Positions 1-9,942 of a stretch of DNA of 38,858 nt are shown piece after piece. Positions within the stretch are counted from its first letter, which is position 1, and each line of letters begins with the position of its first letter. This DNA is from an uncultured Collinsella sp. (GTDB taxonomy: Bacteria; Actinomycetota; Coriobacteriia; Coriobacteriales; Coriobacteriaceae): positions 1-38,858 of the forward strand of contig CAADSP010000070.1 in the NCBI GenBank assembly GCA_900751755.1, in the 5' to 3' direction. The translations under genes and the position numbers were made by a program. Below the pieces are notes generated by a model. It saw only the letters and a program-made list of their open reading frames with translations. It searched no databases and had not been told where the DNA came from.

Positions 1-190
1 CCCCCCCCGCTCCCCCCGCCGGCAGCTCGAACGGCACCTCGCCGCCCGCCTCGATAAAGCGGCCGTACATGCTGCCGACGTTGAACAGCGCGCTCGAGAT
101 CTGATAATCGAAGAAACTGCCCACGCCCAGGCAAAGGCACAGGACAACCGCGATAATGGCGACATCTTTCTTATAGATGTATCCGAACAT
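1..190 (-). CDS. PAP2-like membrane protein, 5' end only
   Basis: The reading frame starts at an ATG (codon 188-190) behind a GGAAAG ribosome binding site and runs off the left edge of the window, so only about 63 residues are visible. They begin MFGYIYKKDVAIIAVVLCLC, a short basic start followed by a hydrophobic segment (about residues 9-25). A stretch FDYQISSALFNVGSMYGRFI then leads into EAGGEVPFEL. That pattern (Asp plus IS.ALyN.gS..g.f.Ea.GE.P) is typical of the first membrane segment of PAP2-superfamily phosphatases, which act on lipid phosphates or undecaprenyl pyrophosphate. The catalytic motifs lie outside the window, so the family call is an inference from the N terminus only. The gene lies downstream of mfd on the same strand, separated by about 210 bp containing a long hairpin. 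Confidence 0.6.
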   Translation of the reverse strand, partial: MFGYIYKKDVAIIAVVLCLCLGVGSFFDYQISSALFNVGSMYGRFIEAGGEVPFELPAGGAGG

Positions 191-288
191 GCTTTCCTTT
201 CGGTCGGGCGAAGGGTCGACCCGCAACGTGGTGGGGCAAAGATAGCTCTGTCCCATAAATACCCTTACAGGTTGAGCATAAGTGAGCG

Positions 289-387
289 AAAACGTTCCAT
301 TTGTGGCAAGGTGGCCCGAAGGAGGAGGGAAGCGTACTTGCGTACGCGACCGACGAGTGAGGGTCAGATTGCCCAAATGGAGCGTTT
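289..387 (-). repeat. Long imperfect inverted repeat after mfd
   Basis: The arms at 289-309 and 369-387 are reverse complements apart from a few mismatches (CGTTCCATTTG against CAAATGGAGCG). They enclose a 59-nt centre that holds a perfect 6-bp hairpin, GCGTAC TTGC GTACGC, at 332-347. The structure begins 15 nt past the mfd stop. The minus-strand transcript leaves the outer stem into CGTTTTCG, a short U run, so it may work as a terminator or as a 3' stabilising structure. The centre, read on the minus strand, carries CTCACTC and GGTCGCG, which resemble the loop core of the elements at 9013-9176 and 9912-10078. Confidence 0.7.
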
Positions 388-401
388 GCAGCGTCGACCC
401 G

Positions 402-3400
402 TTAGTCGTCGTCGCTGGCACCCAACTGCTGCAGCAGCATGAGTGCCGCGGACACCGGGCCGATGCCGTCGTTGGCGTCGAGGCCGCGACCCAGGCCGCT
501 GCCCGCGCCGGCGCCCGCCTTGTAGGGCACCGACAGCTTGCGGCTCTTGGGGAAGTTCACCGCGCCATAGCGGGTCTCAAGCTCAAAGGCCACCTTTTTG
601 GGCACGTCGACGCCCAAAAAGGTGATGCGACCGCCACTGAGCGTGACGCTCTCGAGCCCCAGGCGCTCGCCGCGAATGCGGATGCGCGCGCGATTGAACA
701 GGTTGAGTCCCGCCAACGGCAGCTCGCCATGCGCGGCTTCGGTCTCCTCCTGCACCTCATCGATGCTCTCCAAGTCCTCGGCCGCCGCGAGTTTGCGGTA
801 CACGAGCACGCGCTGGTCCACCGCCGGCATGTACTCCTCGGACAAGAAGTAGTCGGCCGGCAGGTTAATACCCACGCTCGCCGCCTCCACGCCGGCATCG
901 TCGTCGCCGCGCGCCTCGGCCACGGCCTGTCCCAGCATCTGCGTAAACAGGTCAAAGCCCACGCTCGACAGGTTGCCGTGCTGCTCGGCGCCCATAAGCG
1001 AGCCGGCACCACGGATCTCCAGGTCGCGCATGGCGATGCGCATGCCGCTGCCCAGGTCCTGGAACTCGGAAAGTGCGGTCAGGCGCGCCGTCGCCTCCTC
1101 GGTGAGAGGCAGCTCGCCCGGGAACATAAAGTACGCGTAGGCCTGCGTGGCAGAACGTCCCACACGGCCCTTGAGCTGGTAAAGCTGTGCTAGACCCAGG
1201 CGCTGCGAGTCCTCGATGATGAGCGTGTTGGCGGTCGCGTTGTCGATGCCGCTCTCCACGATGGTCGTGGCGATGAGTACATCGATCTTTTTGGTCGCGA
1301 ACTCGATCATCACGTCCTCGACCTCGCGCGGGCTCATCTTGCCGTGCGCCACACCCACGCGCGCCTCGGGCGCGGCCTCGTGCACGCGCGCCACGGCGTC
1401 GTCGATGGTCTTGACGCGGTTGGACACGTAGTACACCTGACCGCCGCGGCCCACCTCCAGGCGAATCGCCGCACTCACCACGTCGGGGTCGTACTCCCCC
1501 ACGTGCACGATCACGGGACGACGCCCGGTCGGCGGTGTGGTGATCAGGCTCATGTCGCGCACGCCGCTCGTGGCCATCTGCATGGTTCGCGGAATAGGCG
1601 TTGCCGAAAGCGTGAGCACGTCGATTTGCTCGCGCAGGTTCTTGAGCTGCTCCTTGTGCTGCACGCCAAAGCGCTGCTCCTCGTCGATGATCACCAGGCC
1701 CAGGTTCTTGGGGTTCACATCGGCAGAAAGCAAGCGGTGCGTGCCGATGAGCACGTCGATCGTGCCCTCGGCAAACGCCTTGAGCGCGCGCTTCTGCTGC
1801 GCCGGCGTGCGGAAGCGGCTGAGCACCTCGACCTCGAGGCCAAACGGGGCAAAGCGCTCAAAGAACGTCTCGTAGTGCTGCTGGGCCAGAATGGTCGTGG
1901 GGCAGAGCACCATGACTTGGCGGCCGGAGTCCACGCACTTAAACGCCGCGCGCAGGGCAACCTCGGTCTTGCCGAAACCCACGTCGCCGCACAGCAGGCG
2001 GTCCATGGGCTTGGGCGCCTCCATGTCGGCCTTGATGTCGGCGATAGCCTCCAGCTGGTCGCGCGTCTCGTCGTAAGGGAAGCTCTCCTCCATCTCAATC
2101 TGCTCGGGCGTGTCGGGCGGGCAGGCGATACCGGTAATCGACGAGCGGCGCGTATACAGGTCGACCAGGTCAAACGCCAGCTTTTTGGCGTTCTTGCGCG
2201 CCTTGTTGGTGGCGCGTGTCCAGTCGGCGGTGTTGAGCCTGGTCAGACGCGGCTTATCGCCGTCGGGGCCAACATAGCGCGTGATGCGGTCGACCTGCTC
2301 GAGCGGCACGTAGAGCTTGTCGCCGTCGGCATATTCCAGCAAAAAGTAGTCGCGCTCCTTGCCGCCCACTTCCTGGCGCGCGATCTCGCTAAAGAGCGCG
2401 ATGCCGTGGGTGGCGTGCACCACGTAGTCGCCCGGCTTAAACGGGAACGTGATCTGCGTAATGTCCACCTTGCGGCGGCTGCGCGCGCGGTTGGCGTCCA
2501 TGCGGGCGTTGAGATCGGCGATCGAGAACACGGCCAGGTTGGCATCGGGCACCACTACGCCCTGCGGCAAGGCGGCATCGACAAAGGTCACACGTCCGCG
2601 CGAAATAGTGGGCACGGCGGCGCCGGCGGCAGCCTGGTCGGCACCCGCCTCGAGCGAGCGGGCGTTGAGCGCGTCGGCCTTACGCTCGCGAATGGAAGCA
2701 TGGGCCTCCTGGCGTGCGGCACGATCGGCGGAATCCGCCGCTGCCACGCGAACGCGGCCGCCGATAGCGCCGACATTTTCGGGCGCCGCGGTCAGCGATT
2801 CCTCAAAGGTAATGCCCTCGTCGCCAAAGGTGAGCTCCATCGACTCGCGCGCACCGCGGTCGGGGATGGCAAACACGCAGGCATAGCGCTTGCCCACGAC
2901 CTCCTGGATGCGCGTCATAAAACGGTTGTCCGAGCCTGCGATGGCCGGCTGCTCAATCTTGAGCTCGGCCGTCACCGCACCGCCGGCACGGATGAGGCTC
3001 ACGTAGTTCAGGCGCTGCTGGGCACCAAAATCGAGCTGTTGGGCGCGCGCGTACAGACCATCCAGGCGGTCAATCCCTGCCTCGCCGGCACGGGCCTCAA
3101 TATCCTCGTAGGCGCGCAGGCAGTCGTCGAACAGCGAGCGCGGCTCGGACAGAACCACGAGTGCCTTGCCGCTCACGTGCGCCAACGGGCTTACGGTCTG
3201 GCCGTACATCACCGGCAAAAAGCGGTCGAGCTCGGGCGTGACGATGCGCGTATCCACCATCTCGAGCAGCGCCGCCAGCTTGCTGTCGTCCTGGCTGGCA
3301 CGGTAGAGCGCCACGTGCATGTTGTGAACGGCATCGTCGGTAAGCGCCAGCTCGCGGCAGGGGAAGATCTCGATACTGTCCTCGTTGCCGATGGTTTGGC

Positions 3401-4034
3401 CCGTGGAGCTCACCATACGGCGGATGCGGTCAATCTCATCGCCGAAAAACTCAATGCGCACGGGCGCCTTTTCCTGCGCGGGAAACACCTCGACGGTGTC
3501 ACCGTGCACGCGGAACAGACCGGGCGCATCGGCGGCACCGGCATTGGTGTAGCCCATGCCCACCAGGCGCTGCGGCACCTCGTCAAAGGGAATCTCCTCG
3601 CCCACCGCAAAGGTCGTGGACTCCCAATAGTGGCTCTCGACCGGCGGCACACAACGCAGCAGCGCGCGAGCCGAGGCGACCATGATGCAATTGTCTCCGC
3701 GCACGATGCGTCCCAGTGCCTCGCAGCGCTGCGCCACCACGGCATCGTCGGGCGCCTGCTCGCGCCACGGATAGTCCTTGCGCTCGGGAAAACGGCACAC
3801 GTGCGCTAGGCCCACGTAGGCGGCAAGGCTGCGCGCGGCGCGATCGGCCGCATCCTCACCACTCACAATGTAGACCGTGGGACGCGGGCGGCGCGCAAAC
3901 TGGGCGGCCGCCATAAGCGTGCGGCCCGACTGCGACACAGCCAGCGTCACGTCCTCGCCGGCATCGAGTCCGGCCTCGACGGTCTGCAGCGCCTCGGCAG
4001 TGTAGAGCTGCGCGGCTATACGGTGAATGAGCAT
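402..4034 (-). CDS. mfd: Transcription-repair coupling factor Mfd
   Basis: This is the DNA translocase that removes RNA polymerase stalled at lesions and recruits UvrA. The product is 1210 residues, normal for Mfd. The N-terminal third is the degenerate UvrB-like module. An RNA-polymerase-interaction domain follows (KPGDYVVHATHGIALFSEI near residue 530, continuing through EYADGDKLYVPLEQVDRITR). Next comes a superfamily 2 motor with Walker A GDVGFGKTE near residue 682 and a DEEQRFGV box near residue 783. The C-terminal motor lobe has ESGIDNATANT, QLYQLKGRVGRS and RGAGSLMGAEQHG, followed by the TRCF domain. The start was set at MLIHRIAAQL because GGAGGAACAGC directly precedes that ATG; an upstream in-frame ATG has no such site. 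An Ala-rich insert sits near residues 440-490. A terminator-like hairpin lies 26 nt before the start codon. Confidence 0.97.
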   Translation of the reverse strand: MLIHRIAAQLYTAEALQTVEAGLDAGEDVTLAVSQSGRTLMAAAQFARRPRPTVYIVSGEDAADRAARSLAAYVGLAHVCRFPERKDYPWREQAPDDAVVAQRCEALGRIVRGDNCIMVASARALLRCVPPVESHYWESTTFAVGEEIPFDEVPQRLVGMGYTNAGAADAPGLFRVHGDTVEVFPAQEKAPVRIEFFGDEIDRIRRMVSSTGQTIGNEDSIEIFPCRELALTDDAVHNMHVALYRASQDDSKLAALLEMVDTRIVTPELDRFLPVMYGQTVSPLAHVSGKALVVLSEPRSLFDDCLRAYEDIEARAGEAGIDRLDGLYARAQQLDFGAQQRLNYVSLIRAGGAVTAELKIEQPAIAGSDNRFMTRIQEVVGKRYACVFAIPDRGARESMELTFGDEGITFEESLTAAPENVGAIGGRVRVAAADSADRAARQEAHASIRERKADALNARSLEAGADQAAAGAAVPTISRGRVTFVDAALPQGVVVPDANLAVFSIADLNARMDANRARSRRKVDITQITFPFKPGDYVVHATHGIALFSEIARQEVGGKERDYFLLEYADGDKLYVPLEQVDRITRYVGPDGDKPRLTRLNTADWTRATNKARKNAKKLAFDLVDLYTRRSSITGIACPPDTPEQIEMEESFPYDETRDQLEAIADIKADMEAPKPMDRLLCGDVGFGKTEVALRAAFKCVDSGRQVMVLCPTTILAQQHYETFFERFAPFGLEVEVLSRFRTPAQQKRALKAFAEGTIDVLIGTHRLLSADVNPKNLGLVIIDEEQRFGVQHKEQLKNLREQIDVLTLSATPIPRTMQMATSGVRDMSLITTPPTGRRPVIVHVGEYDPDVVSAAIRLEVGRGGQVYYVSNRVKTIDDAVARVHEAAPEARVGVAHGKMSPREVEDVMIEFATKKIDVLIATTIVESGIDNATANTLIIEDSQRLGLAQLYQLKGRVGRSATQAYAYFMFPGELPLTEEATARLTALSEFQDLGSGMRIAMRDLEIRGAGSLMGAEQHGNLSSVGFDLFTQMLGQAVAEARGDDDAGVEAASVGINLPADYFLSEEYMPAVDQRVLVYRKLAAAEDLESIDEVQEETEAAHGELPLAGLNLFNRARIRIRGERLGLESVTLSGGRITFLGVDVPKKVAFELETRYGAVNFPKSRKLSVPYKAGAGAGSGLGRGLDANDGIGPVSAALMLLQQLGASDDD

Positions 4035-4059
4035 GCTGTTCCTCCGGCATTGCAACGCC

Positions 4060-4088
4060 AAAAGCCCGCCGGGGCAAGCTCGGCGGGT
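4060..4088 (-). terminator. Terminator-like hairpin in front of mfd
   Basis: On the minus strand CCCGCCG (4081-4087) pairs perfectly with CGGCGGG (4065-4071), and the stem is followed by CTTTTGG. It lies 104 nt past the nth stop but ends only about 26 nt before the mfd ATG. It could terminate nth transcription or act as an attenuator in an mfd leader. The U run is short. Confidence 0.6.
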
Positions 4089-4161
4089 CGTACGTCAAAT
4101 ACATTGTCTGTCATGGTAGCGCATGGAGAGGACTCCGGCTCAAGGGCAAACCCAGCCCCGC

Positions 4162-4186
4162 AAAAAACGCCAGACGAAGATGCGTT
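4162..4186 (-). terminator. Weak terminator after nth
   Basis: Six bases beyond the nth stop, the minus strand reads AACGC, 11 nt, GCGTT and then a run of T (six with the stem end). The stem is only about 5 bp, but the T tract is the best in this gap. With the hairpin at 4060-4088 it may form a tandem terminator. Confidence 0.45.
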
Positions 4187-4191
4187 CCGCC

Positions 4192-4857
4192 CTACCCCGC
4201 TACGCGCACGCTGGGGCACAAATCTGCCAGCGGGCACTCGTCACACTTGGGTTTGCGGGCGTCGCAGATCTCGCGACCGAAGGTGATCCACTGATGGTTA
4301 ACCGACTCCCAATACTCGTGCGGCAAAATCTTGAGCAAATCCTGCTCGGTCTTGAGCGGCTCCTTTGCATGCGTCTTGGGACTCAGCATCAGGCGGTGCG
4401 CAATGCGGTTGACATGCGTGTCCACCGCAATGCCCTCCACGATGCCATACCCCACGTTGAGCACGATGTTCGCCGTCTTGCGTCCCACGCCCGGCAGCTT
4501 CACGAGTTCCTTCATGTCGGCCGGCACCTCGCCGCCATAGTCGGCGACGATCATCTGCGCGGCCTCGACGGCATGCTTGGCTTTGCTCTTGTAGAAGCCG
4601 AGTGACTTGATGGTGTCTGCCACGTCAGCCACGCTCGCCCCGGCCATGGCCTCGGGCGTGGGCCACTGGGCAAACAGCCGCGGCGTCACCTTGTTGACCT
4701 GCGCATCGGTCGTTTGCGCCGAGAGCAGCACCGCGATCAGCAGGCGGAAGGGATTCTCGTGGTCCAAAAAGCACTCGACCGGGCCATAGCGACGGTTGAG
4801 GCGCTCACACACCTCGATGGCGCGCTCGCGCTTGGCGGCATTGGTCTCGCGTGGCAT
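4192..4857 (-). CDS. nth: Endonuclease III
   Basis: Bifunctional DNA glycosylase/AP lyase that removes oxidised pyrimidines in base excision repair. The product is about 221 residues. It carries the family opening FRLLIAVLLSAQTTDAQVNK, the helix-hairpin-helix LPGVGRKTAN near residue 121 with the catalytic lysine, and the catalytic aspartate in AVDTHVNRI near residue 145. The C-terminal 4Fe-4S loop is complete: C-X6-C-X2-C-X5-C in CDARKPKCDECPLADLC. The start at MPRETNAAK has GAGGAG five bases upstream; eight further in-frame residues upstream lack support. The gene sits between the ABC exporter and mfd on the same strand, so two repair genes are neighbours, though a terminator-like structure separates nth from mfd. 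Confidence 0.96.
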   Translation of the reverse strand: MPRETNAAKRERAIEVCERLNRRYGPVECFLDHENPFRLLIAVLLSAQTTDAQVNKVTPRLFAQWPTPEAMAGASVADVADTIKSLGFYKSKAKHAVEAAQMIVADYGGEVPADMKELVKLPGVGRKTANIVLNVGYGIVEGIAVDTHVNRIAHRLMLSPKTHAKEPLKTEQDLLKILPHEYWESVNHQWITFGREICDARKPKCDECPLADLCPSVRVAG

Positions 4858-4920
4858 AACGACTCCTCGGCTCAACGGCACAATAAACTTATGGGCACAA
4901 TTGTCCCACGTCCGAGACGC

Positions 4921-6723
<1,803 letters not shown>

Positions 6724-6785
6724 GGGCTTCCTTTCGCGTCTGATAGGGCGAAACGCCATTGTTGCACATTGGAGCACGCTTCAGG

Positions 6786-6820
6786 CAAGCACGATGCGAA
6801 AAGCGCCCGCGCCGTGCTTG
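6786..6820. repeat. Small inverted repeat after rmuC
   Basis: CAAGCACG at 6786-6793 and CGTGCTTG at 6813-6820 form an 8-bp stem between the rmuC stop and the ABC exporter start. There is no U tract, so it is not a clear terminator; it may be a 3' mRNA structure. Confidence 0.4.
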
Positions 6821-6846
6821 TGCAGGCGCCCCGCCGTCAGATGCAG

Positions 6847-8202
6847 CTAGTCCTCGTCTTTTTGGCCTGCGAGCAGCTCCGCGGATGTGAGCCCCAAAAT
6901 CTCGTCGGCCTCCTCGGCATCTTCCAGGGCGTCGATGTCCTTGAGCTTGCGCTCCATGACGTTGGTGCGCGTGGTGATGATGCCCTCGACCGTTTTGCCC
7001 GCGGTCTCGATCTGCTGCTGGGCGCGGCGCAGCGCCTTTTGATAGCGCGGCAGCTCGGCCTTGACGGCGGAGAGCACGCGCAGTACATCGTCGGTGCGTT
7101 TTTGCAGCTTAAACGTTTGGTAGCTCATCTGCAGACTGTTGAGGATGGCCGCCATGGTGCTGGGACCGGCAACGTTGACGTGATAGTCGCGGCCCAGGGT
7201 CTCGATAAGCCCGGGGCGGCTGACGACCTCGGCGTACAGTCCCTCAAACGGAACGAACATAATGCCAAAGTTGGTCGTTGCCGGCACACTCAGGTACTTT
7301 TCGCAGATGTCCTTTGCCTCGCGCTTCACCATCATATCGAGCGTCTTGCGCGCAGCCGCCACGGTCTCCGCATCGCCCGACTCCTGCGCGTCGAGCAAGT
7401 GCTCGTACGCGTCGCCCGGAAACTTAGAGTCAATCGGCAGCAGCACGGGGTCGCCCTCGTCCACCGGCAGCTTGACGGCAAACTCAACACGCTCCGAGGC
7501 TCCGGGCCTGGTGGCAACGTTTTCCAGATACTGGTCGGGTGTGAGGATGTCCGTCAGGATCGCACCCAGCTGCACCTCGCCCAAAATACCGCGCGCCTTC
7601 ACATTGCCCAGCACGCGCTTAAGATCGCCCACGCCGGTGGCGATGGATTGCATGTCGCCCAGGCCCTTGTGCACGGCCTCGAGCTGGTCGCTCACCTGCT
7701 TAAACGATGCCGACAGGCGATCGTTGAGCGTGCGGGAGAGCTTCTCGTCCACCGTCGCACGCATTTGATCGAGCTGCACGTTGTTGTCTTTGCGGATGGC
7801 GCCCAGCTGAGCATCGACCGTCTCGCGCACCTTGTCCAGGCGATGCTCGATGCCCTCGCGATTGGTGCCGAGCTGTTGGGCCGTCTCGCGGCGCAGGTCA
7901 TCCATCCGGTCACCAGCTTGCGAAAACTCACGTGCGATGGTCAGGTAACGTTGCTGCTCCACGGCCGCATCTGTCGTCTGCTGCTGCGCGATGGCATTGG
8001 CCGTGCGGCGAGTTTCGGCCAGCGCGACGTTCAGGGCATCGAGCGCGTTGTTGGCCTGCTCGAGTGCTGCCAGCGTTTCCGCGCTACTGTCGCCACGCTC
8101 CCGCAACTCGGCACGCAGGCTCTTGAGTTGGAGGGCGCAAGCCGCAGCAACCCCCACCGCCACCAAGGCGATCACAACAAGCACAATATCAATAGCAGAC
8201 AT
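6847..8202 (-). CDS. rmuC: DNA recombination protein RmuC
   Basis: The product has 451 residues, in the usual range for RmuC. It has an N-terminal membrane anchor (IDIVLVVIALVAVGVAAACA, residues 4-23). A long coiled-coil region to about residue 190 follows, with repeated Q/E/R heptads and the DNVQLDQMRATVDEKL type segment. The conserved RmuC nuclease-like core comes next (KARGILGEVQLGAIL, QYLENVATRPG, LPIDSKFPGDAYEHL, NFGIMFVPFEGLYAEVV). RmuC limits chromosome inversions and rearrangements in E. coli, and its core resembles restriction-endonuclease folds. The ATG follows GGAGTCT. The gene is monocistronic in appearance, with 124 bp to the small membrane gene upstream. Confidence 0.95.
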   Translation of the reverse strand: MSAIDIVLVVIALVAVGVAAACALQLKSLRAELRERGDSSAETLAALEQANNALDALNVALAETRRTANAIAQQQTTDAAVEQQRYLTIAREFSQAGDRMDDLRRETAQQLGTNREGIEHRLDKVRETVDAQLGAIRKDNNVQLDQMRATVDEKLSRTLNDRLSASFKQVSDQLEAVHKGLGDMQSIATGVGDLKRVLGNVKARGILGEVQLGAILTDILTPDQYLENVATRPGASERVEFAVKLPVDEGDPVLLPIDSKFPGDAYEHLLDAQESGDAETVAAARKTLDMMVKREAKDICEKYLSVPATTNFGIMFVPFEGLYAEVVSRPGLIETLGRDYHVNVAGPSTMAAILNSLQMSYQTFKLQKRTDDVLRVLSAVKAELPRYQKALRRAQQQIETAGKTVEGIITTRTNVMERKLKDIDALEDAEEADEILGLTSAELLAGQKDED

Positions 8203-8326
8203 AGACTCCGCCCAACAGACTCAATCGGTCATCAATCAAAACCGCGATCAATCTTACCCCGCCACACGCACGGATCACCCACTGCCTTGCAGACAAATTT
8301 CTCTTAGAGCCGCGGACGCTAAAACG

Positions 8327-8761
8327 CTAGCTCTCCCAGCCGGCGCGAATGGTTGTTACGACATCGCCTAGGCGCTGGCCGAGAGCCGCTAGATGTTGGA
8401 GTACCTCGTTGGGCGATGCGCCGTTGAGGATGCACGTGAGGGCATACGACGCCAGAAAGATGGCCACAAGCCCTAACGGGATGAGCACGATCATCGCCAA
8501 GGTGCGCAGGCGCTGGCCCACGCGGCGACGACGCGCACGACGCTTGTCGAACGCGAGCTCCTGCGCATATGAATCTTGCTGTACGGAATAGGCCTCTGGT
8601 GCCGATTCGCACCCGGGCACAGCTGCAGGTACAGCAGCGGGCACGACATTTTGCGCAAAGGGCTGGGCTGCCGCCCCTTGCATTTGCATCTCCATGAGTC
8701 GTTGCTGCTGACGCAGCATGCGCTCAGCTTGTTGCTGCGGAGTCTCAAGAAACAGGTCCAT
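8327..8761 (-). CDS. Small single-span membrane protein, unknown function
   Basis: Not recognised. The 144-residue product starts MDLFLETPQQQAERMLRQQQ, a Gln/Arg-rich helix-forming segment. A low-complexity Ala/Val/Pro stretch follows (near residues 35-55) and a highly basic patch KRRARRRRVGQRLR (about 75-88). One transmembrane helix comes next (TLAMIVLIPLGLVAIFLASY, about 90-110), then a short C-terminal tail. By the positive-inside rule the N-terminal 85 residues should be cytoplasmic. The start was set at the ATG with GGAGG six bases upstream; the same frame opens earlier only at a TTG. The organisation suggests a cytoplasmic scaffold or regulator anchored in the membrane, but no family can be named. 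Confidence 0.75.
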   Translation of the reverse strand: MDLFLETPQQQAERMLRQQQRLMEMQMQGAAAQPFAQNVVPAAVPAAVPGCESAPEAYSVQQDSYAQELAFDKRRARRRRVGQRLRTLAMIVLIPLGLVAIFLASYALTCILNGASPNEVLQHLAALGQRLGDVVTTIRAGWES

Positions 8762-9012
8762 GTTGGCCTCCAAAGTCGGAGCATTCGACGCTTACGACCA
8801 GCATCCCGCACCGCCATGACCGCGACAACGCAATCGCCGGCAATAGCCACAAAGTTTCTTTTGCTCAAAAGCTGTCGAAAAGCTCAACAACTCCCCTACC
8901 AGCACTTTCTCTGAGCTTTTTTCGCCAGCAATCTTTCGGCCTTCCACCCTTACGCCAACTGACCAAAATCTAACCAAAAGCTTGACGAAAATTGTGGAGA
9001 CCGGGACCCCAC
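8762..9012. other. Upstream region of the small membrane gene, with hairpin
   Basis: No convincing gene is seen here. The main structure is an inverted repeat: CGAAAAGCTCA at 8876-8886 pairs with TGAGCTTTTTTCG at 8912-8924 around a 25-nt loop. Related words (GCTCAAAAGC at 8863-8872, AAAGCTCA) recur next to it, so alternative pairings are possible. Read on the plus strand the stem ends in a T run, but no plus-strand gene lies upstream. On the minus strand it falls in the 5' leader of the gene starting at 8761. Two similar words, TTTTGGTTAG and TTTTGGTCAG, lie on the minus strand near 8960-8985. No convincing promoter was picked. Confidence 0.4.
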
Positions 9013-9042
9013 ACAAAAAGTGCCGCCCCAAAGGGGCGGCAC
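9013..9042 (-). terminator. Intrinsic terminator, copy 1
   Basis: A perfect 10-bp stem GTGCCGCCCC / GGGGCGGCAC (9020-9042) has a 3-nt loop and is followed on the minus strand by TTTTTGTG. It closes the composite element that follows the membrane protein gene at 9195-9827. Confidence 0.9.
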
Positions 9043-9176
9043 ACAAACTTATTATCAGCTTTTCTGTAACGAGCATGCGACGACTCAACGCCGGGGCGCA
9101 GGGCGGGGAAACCTTTGCCTCGCGCGACCCTGCGAAGCCGTGAGCGAGAGGGGAAGGTTTCCCCGCCCTGCGCCCC
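9013..9176 (-). repeat. Composite hairpin element, copy 1
   Basis: Minus-strand order: long hairpin (arms 9154-9176 and 9093-9115, 23 bp perfect), linker, terminator. The loop holds a 26-nt core at 9123-9148 identical to that of copy 2 (10024-10049); it contains GACCCTGCGAAGCC and GTGAGCGAG. The linker (about 9043-9090, with AAACTTA, TTATCAGCTTTTCTGTA and CGAGCA) is also nearly identical to copy 2. The stem arms are not: here they begin GGGGCGCAGGGCGGGG, in copy 2 GGGCCGGGAGGGCCGG. The element begins 19 nt after the stop of the gene at 9195. Confidence 0.85.
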
Positions 9177-9194
9177 GTGGTCGGTGAGAACAGA

Positions 9195-9827
9195 CTACAT
9201 GCCCGCGAGACCGCGGGCGGCGGTGGCGCACAGAAACGCCAAGGCTAGAATCACGAGCGAGCCCGCGATGTCTGCCAGCACGCCCATTGCACGGCGTTCA
9301 AACAACCAGCTCTCAAAGTGCGGGGCGACGTTGCGCCAAACACGCCACAGCAAGATGCCCATACCGATGACGCCCGGGATATTGAGCAGTAGGATCTCGG
9401 AGCACAAAAGACCGATCAGGTTACCGGCGGCAAAGCCCGCATCACCCTCGCAGTATTTGCGGTAGACCATATACAGCATGTACGCCACAAACGGCTGCAA
9501 GCACGCAGAAATAAACGAGACCACCATCGAGGGGTCCTGCGAAAAGACCTCGGTGAGTTTATCGACACTCGTGGCGTCCTTCGAAGCCAAGAATAAACCG
9601 ATAACCACAAGGGGCACCACGCCCAAAATTACCTCGATCAGAGTAAACAACTTGGCAGTCAAATCCTCACTAGCCGAATTCAAATGAGGCGCCCACTCAG
9701 GATGAGCATGCGCCCCGACCTTCTTGTCCTTCTCAGCACGATCGGCCTTTTTACCCTCGGCAACCCGACGACCAGGATCCTTGCGAGTCCCCGCCGCAGC
9801 AACCCGAGCCCGAGACTTCTTACCCAT
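9195..9827 (-). CDS. Four-span membrane protein with basic N terminus, unknown
   Basis: Not recognised. The 210-residue product opens with a very basic, disordered region (MGKKSRARVAAAGTRKDPGR and on to about residue 40, rich in K, R and A). Four hydrophobic segments follow: about residues 60-80 (LIEVILGVVPLVVIGLFLAS), 103-123 (FISACLQPFVAYMLYMVYRK), 133-160 (AGNLIGLLCSEILLLNIPGV and on) and 185-207 (IAGSLVILALAFLCATAARG). The stretch EVFSQDPSMV lies between helices 1 and 2. The start was chosen because GAGG lies eight bases before this ATG; an alternative GTG three codons upstream is possible. The Lys-rich tail could bind RNA, DNA or acidic lipids, but no function is claimed. It is flanked on both sides by copies of the composite hairpin element. 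Confidence 0.75.
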   Translation of the reverse strand: MGKKSRARVAAAGTRKDPGRRVAEGKKADRAEKDKKVGAHAHPEWAPHLNSASEDLTAKLFTLIEVILGVVPLVVIGLFLASKDATSVDKLTEVFSQDPSMVVSFISACLQPFVAYMLYMVYRKYCEGDAGFAAGNLIGLLCSEILLLNIPGVIGMGILLWRVWRNVAPHFESWLFERRAMGVLADIAGSLVILALAFLCATAARGLAGM

Positions 9828-9911
9828 AACCAACACCTCACAAGAGGAAACGAATAGCCAACGCTACCCAGTGTACCCTCTAAGCAACGTCACCGCCCCA
9901 ACCGGCCCCCA

Positions 9912-9942
9912 CAAAAACGTGCCGCCCCGATAGGGGCGGCAC
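9912..9942 (-). terminator. Intrinsic terminator, copy 2
   Basis: A perfect 10-bp stem GTGCCGCCCC / GGGGCGGCAC (9919-9942) with a GATA loop on the plus strand is followed on the minus strand by GTTTTTGTG. It is the distal part of the element that follows rubrerythrin. Confidence 0.9.

Noticed and set aside
1344..3809. 821-codon plus-strand frame antisense to mfd
   Set aside because: Shadow of the GC-rich mfd gene; composition is His/Ala/Arg-rich and no domain is present.
4870..4910. ACAATTGT palindrome upstream of nth as an operator
   Set aside because: Extended pairing fails (GGGCACAATTGTCCCA is mismatched) and no second site exists apart from a partial word near 18380.
8792..9088. Minus-strand frame of 98 codons upstream of the small membrane gene
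   Set aside because: It runs through the terminator and linker of the composite element and a hairpin, with no start signal.
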